NCBI GenBank assembly: GCA_017856435.1
Contig: JAFMFB010000013.1
Location: 1-60,261 of the forward strand
Reading direction: 5' to 3'
DNA from: Burkholderiaceae bacterium
GTDB lineage: Bacteria; Pseudomonadota; Gammaproteobacteria; Burkholderiales; Burkholderiaceae_C
Length of the DNA stretch: 60,261 nucleotides
Part shown: piece by piece, positions 47,906 through 57,030 of the stretch
Layout: every line of letters starts with the position of its first letter
Numbering within the stretch: the first letter of the stretch is position 1
Program-made: the position numbers and the translations under genes
Notes under the pieces: generated by a model
Told to the model about the DNA's origin: nothing
Databases searched by the model: none
Seen by the model: only the letters and a program-made list of their open reading frames with translations

Positions 47906-49096
47906 ATGCCCCACCTGCCCGCATCCGAGGCGCTGAAACGGTTTCGTGTCATCGATTTGACGCAGGTGCGTGCTGGTCCGACGGCTTGCCGTCAACTGGC
48001 CGATTGGGGTGCTGATGTTATTCAGGTTCAGATGCCTGAGCACATGCGTGGCGACGATACCTTGGGAGGCCAGGATGGATCAGACTACCAATATACCCAT
48101 CGTAATAAACGGTCCATCACGCTCAACCTCAAGGAGCCTGAGGGGATCGCCGTACTCAAGCGCCTGATTTCCTCGGCTGACGTTGTTGTTGAAAATTTCA
48201 GGCCTGATGTCAAATATCGCCTGGGAATTGACTATGAATCCCTCAGTCAGGCCCAGCCTGGTCTGGTCTATGCCAGTATTTCTGGTTTTGGTCAGACTGG
48301 GCCGCTGGCAAAGCGGCCAGGCTTTGATCAGATTGCCCAGGGCATGGGGGGGTTGATGTCTGTTACAGGACAACCCGGCGATGCTCCCATGCGGGTTGGC
48401 ATTCCGATTGCAGACCTGTGCGCCGGCGTTTTCGCAGCGCAGGGGATACTGGTGGCATTGCTGGAGCGAGAGTCTTCTGGCAAAGGCCAATGGCTCCATA
48501 CTTCCTTGTTGGAGTCCATGGTTTACATGATGGATTTTCAGACTTCTCGCTGGCTGATTGAGGGTGAGGTTCCAAAACAGGCGGGAAACTTTCACCCTAC
48601 CAGTATTCCGACCGGCGTTTATAAGGCCCGTGACGGTTACATGAACATCGCCGTATTTGGCTCCAAGATATGGGAGCGTTTCTGCGATATTCTGGGTGCG
48701 CCGCAGTGGGTTCATGATCCCCGCTTCCATGACAAAAAGGGGCGCTCAATCAACCGTGATGCCCTGAATGCCGAGATTAACCTTCGCCTTGCGGACCATG
48801 ATCGCGCCTATTGGGTCGAACGTTTCAACGAAGGTGGCGTCGCATGTGGCCTGATCAATACCATCAAAGAAGTGTTTGAAGAACCACAGATCGAGCACCT
48901 GAGCATGGTTCATGAGGTGATCTCAAAACATCACGGAGCCCAGCGTCTGGTTGGGCAACCTGTGCAACTGACACGCACACCCAGCACAATTGCCCGGGCT
49001 GCGCCCAAGCGGGGAGAACACAGTGAGGAAATTTTGCTTGAGTTGGGTTTGGCGGCAGACGAGCTGAGCGAACTCAAATCCAGGGGAGTGTATTGA
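47906..49096 (+). CDS. CaiB/BaiF-type (family III) CoA-transferase
   Basis: 396 residues. Family III enzymes move CoA between carboxylates through an Asp thioester. Characteristic stretches: VIDLTQVRAGPTACRQLADW, ENFRPDVKYRLGIDYE, and YASISGFGQTGPLAKRPGFD. The likely catalytic Asp is in MVYMMDFQTSRWL (family position). GGAG lies 9 nt upstream of the ATG at 47906. One nt before the enoyl-CoA hydratase gene, so the pair probably activates and then hydrates a substrate; substrate unknown. Confidence 0.92.
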   Translation: MPHLPASEALKRFRVIDLTQVRAGPTACRQLADWGADVIQVQMPEHMRGDDTLGGQDGSDYQYTHRNKRSITLNLKEPEGIAVLKRLISSADVVVENFRPDVKYRLGIDYESLSQAQPGLVYASISGFGQTGPLAKRPGFDQIAQGMGGLMSVTGQPGDAPMRVGIPIADLCAGVFAAQGILVALLERESSGKGQWLHTSLLESMVYMMDFQTSRWLIEGEVPKQAGNFHPTSIPTGVYKARDGYMNIAVFGSKIWERFCDILGAPQWVHDPRFHDKKGRSINRDALNAEINLRLADHDRAYWVERFNEGGVACGLINTIKEVFEEPQIEHLSMVHEVISKHHGAQRLVGQPVQLTRTPSTIARAAPKRGEHSEEILLELGLAADELSELKSRGVY

Positions 49097-49097
49097 A

Positions 49098-49913
49098 ATG
49101 ACCCAGATTAGCTATCAGTCGATTACAGACCGGGTGAAATGCTGGATGGGGCAGGACGATAGCACGCTGCACATTCAATTTAACAACCCTGATCGTCATA
49201 ACGCCTTGTCTGTTGACATGTGGGAAGCGATTCCTCTTCTGTTGGCTCAGGCTGAATCGGATGATCGAATAAGGTTGGTTGTGTTTTCCGGTGCCGGTGA
49301 AAAAGCCTTTGTCTCTGGCGCAGATATCAGCCAGTTCGAGGACCAACGTGCAGCCAAAGAGGCGGTGACCCGCTACGAGGCCATGGCCGAACAGGCCTTG
49401 ATGTGGATTCATGATTTCAGCAAACCCACCCTGGCAAGTATCCGTGGCTGGTGTATCGGTGGTGGAGTCAATGTGGCAATGAGTTGTGATATCCGAATAG
49501 CGGCAACGGACGCAATTTTTTCCATACCGGCGGCCCGTTTGGGTTTGGGCTATCGTTATTCAGCATTGAAAAATCTGGTGGATCTGGTGGGCCCGGGGGT
49601 GGCTAAGGACCTCTTTTTTACAGCCCGCCGGATTGATGCTGGAGAGGCAAAGGCCATTGGTCTGATTTCACGGACCTGTGAACCCGAGCAATTGAACGCG
49701 CTGCTGGCTGAATATACCCAGGCACTGGCGGCCAATGCCCCTTTGACGGTCAGGGCGGGCAAAGCCATCATGGCAGAAATTCTCAAACCCTCTCCTGAGG
49801 TTGATCGTGAAAAATGCACAATGCTTATCAGAGCCTGCTTTGAAAGCGAAGATTATGCGGAGGGACGGCGGGCCTTCATGGAAAAACGCAAACCTGTCTT
49901 CAAGGGAAGATAA
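49098..49913 (+). CDS. Enoyl-CoA hydratase/isomerase family protein
   Basis: 271 residues, crotonase fold. CoA/oxyanion regions are visible as FSGAGEKAFVSGADISQFED and KPTLASIRGWCIGGGVNVAM. The Glu positions of true hydratases are not clear to me: IPAARLGLGYRYSALKNLVD lies where one Glu is often found. Isomerase, hydrolase or decarboxylase function is therefore possible. Coupled to the CoA-transferase. Confidence 0.9.
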   Translation: MTQISYQSITDRVKCWMGQDDSTLHIQFNNPDRHNALSVDMWEAIPLLLAQAESDDRIRLVVFSGAGEKAFVSGADISQFEDQRAAKEAVTRYEAMAEQALMWIHDFSKPTLASIRGWCIGGGVNVAMSCDIRIAATDAIFSIPAARLGLGYRYSALKNLVDLVGPGVAKDLFFTARRIDAGEAKAIGLISRTCEPEQLNALLAEYTQALAANAPLTVRAGKAIMAEILKPSPEVDREKCTMLIRACFESEDYAEGRRAFMEKRKPVFKGR

Positions 49914-50004
49914 AGGCTATCGAGCCAAGCTGGGTCGATGGTCGGTTGGGCCCTAACTTTTAATTTTTGCAGGCAAGCCTGTTGTCAATGTTCTGGAGAA
50001 GTAA

Positions 50005-50985
50005 GTGAAATCCTACTGGATGGAAGTGAAAAATGGTCGTGCTGAAATTGAATTGCGCGACCTGGAGCAACCTAAGCCGGGGGCCGGCCAAATTCTGGTC
50101 CGTGTCAGAGCTGCTGGATTGAACCGAGGTGAGTTCATCTTCGGTCATAGCCTGCATGGAACAGGAGGTAACGCCAAACCCATTGGTATGGAAGCTGCCG
50201 GGGAAGTTGTAGCGTGTGGTGAGGGCGTTCTCGGTTTTCAGGTGGGTGAACGGATCATGGGGCGTTGCCCAGGCGCTTTTTCCGAATACGCCTTGATGGA
50301 TCATCGTGAGGCGCTACCCATTCCGAAGCGGCTGAACTGGACCCAGGCCGCAGCCATCCCCTTGGTCTCGCTGGTGGTGCATGACATGCTTGTTCTGCAG
50401 GGACGCCTGCAGCCTCAGGAATGGGTTTTGATCGCCGGAGTTTCGTCTGGTGTGGGTGTTGCCGCACTCCAAATGGCCAAGGCTTTGGGGGCAAAAGTCA
50501 TTGGCACTTCGGGCTCACAAGTGAAACTGGACCGATTGAAGGCTTTGAACCTTGATCTGGGATTGTGTACCCGTCAGCCAGATTTTTACGATGCGGTGAT
50601 GAAGGCTACCGATAACAAAGGCGTGGATCTTGTGATCAATGGAATTGGCGGATCGGTTTTTGGCGAATGCATCAGAAGCCTCGCATTTGAAGGCCGACTG
50701 GCAACGGTCGGCTATGTCGACGAAGTGCTTAAGGCCGAGCTGGATATTGAAGCTTTGCACGCCAAGCGACTGACCCTGTTTGGCGTTTCGAACCGTCTGC
50801 GCAGTCCAGCTCAGCGCGCTCAGGGTGTACCAAGATTCAAGGAACAAATATTGCCCCTCATAGAAGATGGGCAAATCCCACCTTTGGTAGATCGCGAATT
50901 CGACTTTGATAAATTAGTTGAAGCCAAGGCCTGCATGGATGCAAATTTGCATCTTGGAAAGATTGTGCTTTTGGGTCATCCCTAA
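50005..50985 (+). CDS. Medium-chain dehydrogenase/reductase (quinone oxidoreductase-like)
   Basis: 326 residues, NAD(P)H-dependent, no zinc ligands visible. GroES-like N-terminal domain (RVRAAGLNRGEFIFG), then Rossmann fold with IAGVSSGVGVAALQMAKALG. Resembles zinc-independent quinone/enoyl reductases. Start GTG at 50005 with GGAGAA 5 nt upstream of GTA-A. About 90 nt after the hydratase gene and 10 nt before the Bug gene. Confidence 0.9.
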   Translation: MKSYWMEVKNGRAEIELRDLEQPKPGAGQILVRVRAAGLNRGEFIFGHSLHGTGGNAKPIGMEAAGEVVACGEGVLGFQVGERIMGRCPGAFSEYALMDHREALPIPKRLNWTQAAAIPLVSLVVHDMLVLQGRLQPQEWVLIAGVSSGVGVAALQMAKALGAKVIGTSGSQVKLDRLKALNLDLGLCTRQPDFYDAVMKATDNKGVDLVINGIGGSVFGECIRSLAFEGRLATVGYVDEVLKAELDIEALHAKRLTLFGVSNRLRSPAQRAQGVPRFKEQILPLIEDGQIPPLVDREFDFDKLVEAKACMDANLHLGKIVLLGHP

Positions 50986-50995
50986 GGAAAACATC

Positions 50996-51967
50996 ATGCG
51001 TTCTTTCCACATGGTCTTCGGGTTAGTCGCACTGGCGATCAATACGTTGCCGGTACTCGCCCAAACCGGCTATCCAGCAAAACCTGTCAAATTGGTGGTC
51101 GGCTTTGCCCCTGGCGGTGCCGCGGATTATGTGGCTCGTACCATAGGTGAGCCTATGGCGCGCGCGCTAGGCCAACCCATCGTCATTGAAAACAAGGCGG
51201 GGGCTGGTTCAAGCATTGCTGCAGATGCAGTAGCCAAGTCTTCTGCAGATGGCTACACAGTACTGATTGCCAGTCCAAGCAGCATTTCAGTCAATCCGGC
51301 GCTCAACAGCAAGCTGGGTTACAAGCCTTCTGATCTTCAGCCCATCACCAAGATTACCAGTTCACCTCTGGTCATTGCGGTCAATCCTGGGACGGGGATC
51401 AATTCAGTCAAGGACCTGATTGCCAAATCCAAAGCGGCACCAGGCAGTCTGAACTTCGCCACATCGGGCAATGGCTCAGCACCTCATCTTGGCGCAGCCT
51501 TGTTCAGTCAGGTGGCGGGTGTTCAGATGACTCACATCCCCTTTCGGGGCGGTTCGCTGGCCATTCAATCTGTGATTGCGGGTGACACCCAGTTGACCTT
51601 CGGTACGCCTCCTTCGGTTTTGCCCATGGTGCAAGCTGGCCGATTGCGAGGACTGGCCGTCAGTACCCGCGAGCGCTCAACCTTGGTTCCCAACTTGCCC
51701 GGGATGCTTGAAGCGGGCCTGCCCGATTACGCCATCGAGTTCTGGTACGGACTGTTTGTTCCAGCTGGAACTCCGACTGAGATCGTGAGCAAGCTCTTCA
51801 ATGCTGCACAACAAGCCATGCAGCAGCCAGCGGTCAAGGCGGCACTTGCCCGGGAGGGAACGGATGTTTCAGTCTCCGCCTCGCCAGGACAGTTTGCGAC
51901 TTTCTTGCAGGAGGATGAGAAGTTCTGGGTCAGACTTGTCAGAGAGGCTGGCGTCAAGTCCAACTAA
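50996..51967 (+). CDS. Bug-family (TTT) tripartite tricarboxylate transporter solute-binding protein
   Basis: 323 residues from the ATG at 50996, with AAGGAAA upstream. Signal peptide MRSFHMVFGLVALAINTLPVLA. Typical Bug motifs: YPAKPVKLVVGFAPGGAADY, VIENKAGAGSSIAADAVAKS and GYTVLIASPSS. Binds a carboxylate in the periplasm; ligand unknown. TctA/TctB permease genes are absent, as is usual for the expanded Bug family of Burkholderiales. Last gene of the CoA-transferase cluster. Confidence 0.94.
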   Translation: MRSFHMVFGLVALAINTLPVLAQTGYPAKPVKLVVGFAPGGAADYVARTIGEPMARALGQPIVIENKAGAGSSIAADAVAKSSADGYTVLIASPSSISVNPALNSKLGYKPSDLQPITKITSSPLVIAVNPGTGINSVKDLIAKSKAAPGSLNFATSGNGSAPHLGAALFSQVAGVQMTHIPFRGGSLAIQSVIAGDTQLTFGTPPSVLPMVQAGRLRGLAVSTRERSTLVPNLPGMLEAGLPDYAIEFWYGLFVPAGTPTEIVSKLFNAAQQAMQQPAVKAALAREGTDVSVSASPGQFATFLQEDEKFWVRLVREAGVKSN

Positions 51968-51973
51968 AAAAGT

Positions 51974-53419
51974 TCATTGCGCTTGAGGCAAACGGAATAC
52001 CCGACCTGGATTCATCAGGTTGTCGGGGTCTAGAGCTTTTTTGATGGCTCGCATCATGTCCATCGCTACCGGTGACTTGTGGTGAGACAACTTCTCGACC
52101 TTCAGACTGCCTATGCCGTGTTCTGCTGAAATCGATCCTCCAAATCGGGTGACTGACTCAAAGACCAGGGTGTTGAGTGATTTTTCATTCTCCATCAGAA
52201 AGCGTGCAGCGTCTGTACCTGCGGCGGCTTGCACGTTGTAGTGCAGGTTGCCATCACCGAGGTGACCAAAGTTGATCAGTTGGGCACCAGGAAAATTTTT
52301 CAGGATCAAGGCATCGGTCTCTTGTACGAATTCGGGGATACGTGAGACCGGAATCGAGATATCGTGTTTGATATTCAAGCCCTCCTCTGCCTGAGCCAGG
52401 GGAATACTCTCCCGAATATGCCAAAGGGCGCGAGCTTGGGTAATGTTTTCGGCAATAACGGCGTCGGTGACATAGCCTTTTTCCATTGCAGATTCCAGCA
52501 ATTTTTCAAAACCGCTTCGGGCATGGGTGTCCGATTCGTTGTCGGAGTTTTCCAGAAGGACACACCAGGGCGACTCTTGCCAGAAAGGAACCTTTTGCTG
52601 CGGGTAATGTTTGACGACCAAGCCCAACGCAAATTGACCCATCACTTCGAATCCGGTCAGGCCTGCGCTTAAAGTCTTATGAGCCATGCCCAACAGATCA
52701 ACCGCAGCTTCAAGAGACGGGACGGCTGCATAGGCAGTAAGCTGACAGGCTGGCAGGGGGTAGAGTTTCATGGTGGCGCCCGTGATCACTCCCAAGGTGC
52801 CTTCCGACCCTATGAACAGATGTCGCAGGTCATAGCCGGTATTGTCTTTGCGCAGTCCCGTTAGCCCATCCCAGACTTCACCCTGCGCAGTCACGACTTC
52901 CAGACCCAAACACAGCTCACGGGCATTGCCGTATCTCACCACCTGGGTTCCACCGGCATTGGTTCCAAGATTGCCGCCGATGGTGCAGCTGCCCTCCGAG
53001 GCCAGACTCAGGGGTAACAGAAATCCGGCTTTCTCGCATTCTTCCTGCAGGTTCTGTAAGACACAGCCTGCATCAACCGTGATCGTCAGGTTGCCGGCAT
53101 CAAGGGATCGGACCTTGTTCATGCGGGTCAGGCTGAGGACCACCTGAGTTCCGCTTGTATCGGGGGTGGAGCCGACCACCATGCCGGTGTTGCCACCCTG
53201 AGGAACGATACTGGTCTTGGCAGCCGCGCAGGCCTTGATGACAGCAGCTACCTGCTCAGTGGTGGCGGGCCTCACGATCGCCAGAGCGGTGCCACGTTCT
53301 CTGCGACGCCAATCTTGTTCCCAGGCCGTCAAATCGGTCAAGGGATCTTCATGCGTAAGCACATAAGCATCGCCAACAATTGCTCGTAATTTTTTGATCA
53401 GTTCTGAATGATTTTTCAT
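51974..53419 (-). CDS. FAD-linked 2-hydroxyacid dehydrogenase (D-lactate/glycolate oxidase GlcD-like)
   Basis: 481 residues. N-terminal FAD_binding_4 domain with VPQGGNTGMVVGSTPD and FIGSEGTLGVITGATMKLYP. C-terminal FAD-oxidase domain with metal-site LINFGHLGDGNLHYNVQ and the final SAEHGIGSLKVEKL. Oxidises a D-2-hydroxyacid (D-lactate, glycolate or 2-hydroxyglutarate); which one cannot be told from sequence alone. No GlcE/GlcF partners nearby. Start overlaps the DUF2069 stop by 4 nt. Confidence 0.92.
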   Translation of the reverse strand: MKNHSELIKKLRAIVGDAYVLTHEDPLTDLTAWEQDWRRRERGTALAIVRPATTEQVAAVIKACAAAKTSIVPQGGNTGMVVGSTPDTSGTQVVLSLTRMNKVRSLDAGNLTITVDAGCVLQNLQEECEKAGFLLPLSLASEGSCTIGGNLGTNAGGTQVVRYGNARELCLGLEVVTAQGEVWDGLTGLRKDNTGYDLRHLFIGSEGTLGVITGATMKLYPLPACQLTAYAAVPSLEAAVDLLGMAHKTLSAGLTGFEVMGQFALGLVVKHYPQQKVPFWQESPWCVLLENSDNESDTHARSGFEKLLESAMEKGYVTDAVIAENITQARALWHIRESIPLAQAEEGLNIKHDISIPVSRIPEFVQETDALILKNFPGAQLINFGHLGDGNLHYNVQAAAGTDAARFLMENEKSLNTLVFESVTRFGGSISAEHGIGSLKVEKLSHHKSPVAMDMMRAIKKALDPDNLMNPGRVFRLPQAQ

Positions 53420-53826
53420 GGTGAGGTGGTCGGCAATGTTGATGAGTCAATACGACGGGCATGTTTTTGACGCAATCGGATATGCATCACACAGGCCCAG
53501 AACAGTAGCAGGCTCAGGATGATTTCTGCGGCTGCCAGGATAGCTGCAGGAGGGGGCTCGCTGGCAGCCCGGACCACCCCCTCGGTGAAATAGAACCAGA
53601 GAAGCAGGCTCAGCCATCGGTAGGTGTACATTCGGCTTTTCAAAAGGCCTGCCAAGGGCAGACAAAGCGGAACAATTTTAATGGCTAGCCAGGAGCCGCC
53701 CGGCCGAATGGGTGCCAACCAAAGTTCCCATACCAGTCCCAACCCGATCAGTAGCAGCAAAGTAGAGACGGCCAGTATTTTCGTCAATTGAATTTGAAGC
53801 TGAGGATGGGTGTCTGCTGAGTTCAT
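53416..53826 (-). CDS. DUF2069 family membrane protein
   Basis: 136 residues, four hydrophobic segments (about 15-35, 45-62, 70-85, 95-115), short basic tail. Matches the DUF2069 pattern: IKIVPLCLPLAGLLKSRMYT and WLSLLLWFYFTEGVVRAAS. Function unknown. Divergent from yihY by 21 nt and overlapping the FAD dehydrogenase gene. Confidence 0.88.
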   Translation of the reverse strand: MNSADTHPQLQIQLTKILAVSTLLLLIGLGLVWELWLAPIRPGGSWLAIKIVPLCLPLAGLLKSRMYTYRWLSLLLWFYFTEGVVRAASEPPPAAILAAAEIILSLLLFWACVMHIRLRQKHARRIDSSTLPTTSP

Positions 53827-53847
53827 AGAGGTGGCATCATAGCGGGC

Positions 53848-55092
53848 ATGAAAGTTAAGGTTCGCATTCAGAGCGTGTTTGCCAATTTGAGGCGTTTCCC
53901 TTGGGCTATGGCCTTGCTCACCTTGCGCGACCGTTTGCGCGAGGATCGACTTTCCCTGTCTGCCAGCAGCTTGACTTTCACGACAATCATTGCGCTGGTT
54001 CCGCTGGTTACCGTTGCCTTGGCGGTCTTCACTGCGTTTCCTATATTCGCCAAATTTCAGGATGTCCTGCAGAAATGGCTGATTGATAGTCTGATTCCCG
54101 ACAATATTGCCCGCCAGGTCCTGGGTTATCTGACCCAGTTTTCCAGAAAAGCGAATCAGATGGGTGTGGCCGGTTTGGCTGTTTTATTTGCCACAGCACT
54201 CAGTTTGGTATTTACGATAGATCGCACGTTCAATGGCATATGGCGGGTGCAAAAACCACGTCCCTGGGGGCAGCGTCTGCTGATCTACTGGACGGCACTG
54301 ACCCTGGGGCCTTTGGTATTGGCTTGTAGCATGGCGGTTACATCCTATCTCGTGTCCTCCTCCAAAGGCATGGTGGGCCATTTGCCGGTTACATTTCGCC
54401 TGCTATTAGACACCGCAGAATTTTTCTTTATAGCGGTGGCGTTGGCAGGTACCTACCACTATGTACCCAATACCGCAGTGCGCTGGCGAGATGCCTTGAT
54501 CGGAGGAATTTTTGCGGCGCTGGGTCTTGAATTGGCAAAAAATATTCTGGCCCTTTACATTGACCTGATGCCGACTTACTCGGCTGTCTATGGAGCCTTC
54601 GCCACACTCCCTATCCTGCTGGTTTGGATCTATTTGGCCTGGTTGATTGTCTTGCTGGGGGCAGTACTCACGGCCCATCTTCCCAGTCTTAACCAGGGCT
54701 TAGGGCGACCAGACCGAAATCCTGGCTGGCGTTTCAGTTTGGCGCTGGAGTTGGTGCGCAAATTGGCGGCGCTGCGTGGAAAGCCTGAGGCAGGATTGAG
54801 CGTAAACCAGCTATCTACGGCGCTTAAGCTTGACTGGTTACAAATTCAGGAGTTACTGCAAACCCTTGAGTCCCTATCCTGGGTCGGTATGTTGCAGGAC
54901 AATGAAGATGGCAGATCATCCCGATATATCCTTTTGGTTGATCCTGATTCCACGCCTGCAGAACCCCTGATCAAAACACTTTTGCTGGCTCATGAAGCCA
55001 TCTGCGAGCCGTTTTGGGAAAAAGCAGATTTCGAAAACTTGCTACTGAAAGATTTATTTCAGCCAACACAATCTCGGCTTGATTCAAGATAA
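53848..55092 (+). CDS. YihY/virulence factor BrkB-family membrane protein with C-terminal winged-helix region
   Basis: 414 residues. Six membrane segments within residues 40-275, beginning LTFTTIIALVPLVTVALAVF. Conserved PNTAVRWRDALIGGIFAA and FATLPILLVWIYLAWLIVLLG (split at 20). The cytoplasmic C-terminal part (about 300-410) looks like a winged-helix domain found in longer betaproteobacterial members. Older annotation as RNase BN is not supported. Function unknown. Confidence 0.9.
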   Translation: MKVKVRIQSVFANLRRFPWAMALLTLRDRLREDRLSLSASSLTFTTIIALVPLVTVALAVFTAFPIFAKFQDVLQKWLIDSLIPDNIARQVLGYLTQFSRKANQMGVAGLAVLFATALSLVFTIDRTFNGIWRVQKPRPWGQRLLIYWTALTLGPLVLACSMAVTSYLVSSSKGMVGHLPVTFRLLLDTAEFFFIAVALAGTYHYVPNTAVRWRDALIGGIFAALGLELAKNILALYIDLMPTYSAVYGAFATLPILLVWIYLAWLIVLLGAVLTAHLPSLNQGLGRPDRNPGWRFSLALELVRKLAALRGKPEAGLSVNQLSTALKLDWLQIQELLQTLESLSWVGMLQDNEDGRSSRYILLVDPDSTPAEPLIKTLLLAHEAICEPFWEKADFENLLLKDLFQPTQSRLDSR

Positions 55093-55182
55093 GCTCTAGG
55101 CCAAATTTGGCAGTCAAGCCTAAATCAATCAAAGATATGCCCAATCGAAGCCCGTTTCAAATTTACCTGTAGGAAGTGTTAA

Positions 55183-55983
55183 ATGTCTGAGCGTTTGCGT
55201 GTCAACGGTTGCGAAATGGCGTACCAAATTGATGGCCCGGATAAGGGCCCGGTCGTGTTGCTAAGCAACAGTCTGATGTCGAATTACAGTATGTGGGATT
55301 GGACGGTTCCTGCTTTGACAGACCGCTACAGGGTTATCCGATATGACACGCGCGGACATGGCGCCTCATCGGTTACCCCCGGTCCTTATTCGATAGAGAT
55401 GCTTGCCGATGATGTGGCCGGGCTGCTTCAGGCCTTGGACGTCAAACAGGCTCATATCGTCGGCCTATCCATGGGCGGCATGATCGCCCAGCAAATGGGG
55501 GTCCGGCATCCAGACATGGTGCTTTCTCTGTCTTTGTGTGACAGTGCCAGTGAAATGCCGCCCCGCTCCATGTGGGAGGAGCGCCTGGCCATTGCAAGCA
55601 AGGAAGGCGTTCCGGGTCTGGTCGATGCAACCATCAAGCGATGGTTTACCCCACCATTTGTCGAGCGATCACCTCAGGAGATCGCCAAAGTTCGTGAGTT
55701 CGTTCTTGGGACCCCTGTTGAAGGTTATATCGCTTGCGCATCGGCAGTTCGAGATATGGCGCAGACGACGCAATTACTAAAAATCAAAGCCCCAACGCTG
55801 GTCATGACAGGACGGTTGGACCCAGCATGTACCGTCGAGCAATCCATTGTCATGCACCGTATGATTGACGGCTCGAAATTGGTAATTATTGAGAATGCAG
55901 CACATCTTTCAAACATTGAACAACCCGCTTCATTCAATAAGGCATTGCGTGAATTTTTGGATAGTGTTGAGGACCGCATTTGA
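55183..55983 (+). CDS. pcaD: 3-oxoadipate enol-lactonase-like alpha/beta hydrolase
   Basis: 266 residues. Nucleophile elbow GLSMGGMIAQQMG, catalytic Asp in GRLDPACTVEQ, His in NAAHLSNIEQP. DTRGHGASSVTPGPYSIEML is typical of PcaD. Hydrolyses 3-oxoadipate enol-lactone in the beta-ketoadipate pathway if the name is right. No other pca gene is present, so a related lactone or ester is possible. AGGAAG lies upstream of the ATG at 55183. A Bug-protein gene follows 81 nt later. Confidence 0.8.
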   Translation: MSERLRVNGCEMAYQIDGPDKGPVVLLSNSLMSNYSMWDWTVPALTDRYRVIRYDTRGHGASSVTPGPYSIEMLADDVAGLLQALDVKQAHIVGLSMGGMIAQQMGVRHPDMVLSLSLCDSASEMPPRSMWEERLAIASKEGVPGLVDATIKRWFTPPFVERSPQEIAKVREFVLGTPVEGYIACASAVRDMAQTTQLLKIKAPTLVMTGRLDPACTVEQSIVMHRMIDGSKLVIIENAAHLSNIEQPASFNKALREFLDSVEDRI

Positions 55984-56064
55984 TTAAGTTCTTGAACAAA
56001 ACTGAACCCGTCAAGTTTGGGTAAGCCCTGGAAAATTTTTTCAGCAGATCACTTGGAGATAAAC

Positions 56065-57030
56065 ATGCAGCAATTGATTCGCAGCCTCGCCGCAGTGATG
56101 GCGGTTTTTTTCGTTGCTCAGGCCAACTCGGCTGATTACCCGAGCAAACCAATTCGACTCATCGTTCCCCTGACGGCTGGTTCGGGAGCCGATATTGCCG
56201 GACGTATCGTGGCAAGACATCTGAGTGAAGCCTGGAAACAGCCAGTGGTTGTCGAAAACCGACCCGGTGCCGGCGGCCAAATTGGAACCCAGGCTGTGGT
56301 CAAGGCTGAGCCGGATGGCTATACCCTGCTGGTGCAATCTGCCTCTCATGCTGCCAATTCGGCAATTTACAAATCGCTGGCTTATGACCCCCTCAAGGAT
56401 CTGGTGGATGTTGCCTTTTTGGGCATCACGCCTTATGTCATGGTGACAGCCAAAGGAGGCAGTTTCCCTACGCTGAAATCCCTTATTGATTCAGCCATGG
56501 CAAAACCCGGAGCCATCCCATTTGCCTCGGCTGGAGTTGGAAGCTCCACACACCTGGCCGCCGAATATTTCGCCCAGACGGCTGGCATCAAGATGTTGCA
56601 TGTGCCCTACAAGGGTTCGCCAGAAGCGATCCAGGACTCGATGGCTGGACGAACCTCTTTTTATATGGCGCCGATCAATACCGTTGTAGGTCAAATGAAG
56701 GAAGGCAAGCTGACAGCCCTTGGGGTGTCCTCACGTCAGCGCGCTGCAGTCATGCCGGACGTTCCCAGTTTGTCAGAGCAGGGCCTCAAAGATTTTGACA
56801 TCACCTTGTGGTTTGGGATGTGGGCGCCTGCCGGCACCCCCAAGGACGTTGTCAACAAACTCAACGCTCAGGTTGCAACGATATTGCAAAGCCCGGAAGT
56901 TCGGGAGCAATTTTCAAAGCTTGGTATTGCAGCTAATTCCATGAAGCCAGAGGAATTTGCCCGTTTTGTCAGGGATCAAATCAGTACCTACCAGCGGATT
57001 GTCAAGTCTGCAGATATTCAGCCCCTTTGA
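56065..57030 (+). CDS. Second Bug-family (TTT) solute-binding protein
   Basis: 321 residues from the ATG at 56065, with TTGGAGAT 7 nt upstream; a TTG at 56017 is the alternative. Signal peptide MQQLIRSLAAVMAVFFVAQANSA (cleavage probably after NSA). Bug motifs YPSKPIRLIVPLTAGSGAD, VVENRPGAGGQIGTQAVVKA and DGYTLLVQSASH. Periplasmic carboxylate binder, ligand unknown. Its 3' end overlaps the convergent amidohydrolase gene by 13 nt. Confidence 0.94.
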   Translation: MQQLIRSLAAVMAVFFVAQANSADYPSKPIRLIVPLTAGSGADIAGRIVARHLSEAWKQPVVVENRPGAGGQIGTQAVVKAEPDGYTLLVQSASHAANSAIYKSLAYDPLKDLVDVAFLGITPYVMVTAKGGSFPTLKSLIDSAMAKPGAIPFASAGVGSSTHLAAEYFAQTAGIKMLHVPYKGSPEAIQDSMAGRTSFYMAPINTVVGQMKEGKLTALGVSSRQRAAVMPDVPSLSEQGLKDFDITLWFGMWAPAGTPKDVVNKLNAQVATILQSPEVREQFSKLGIAANSMKPEEFARFVRDQISTYQRIVKSADIQPL

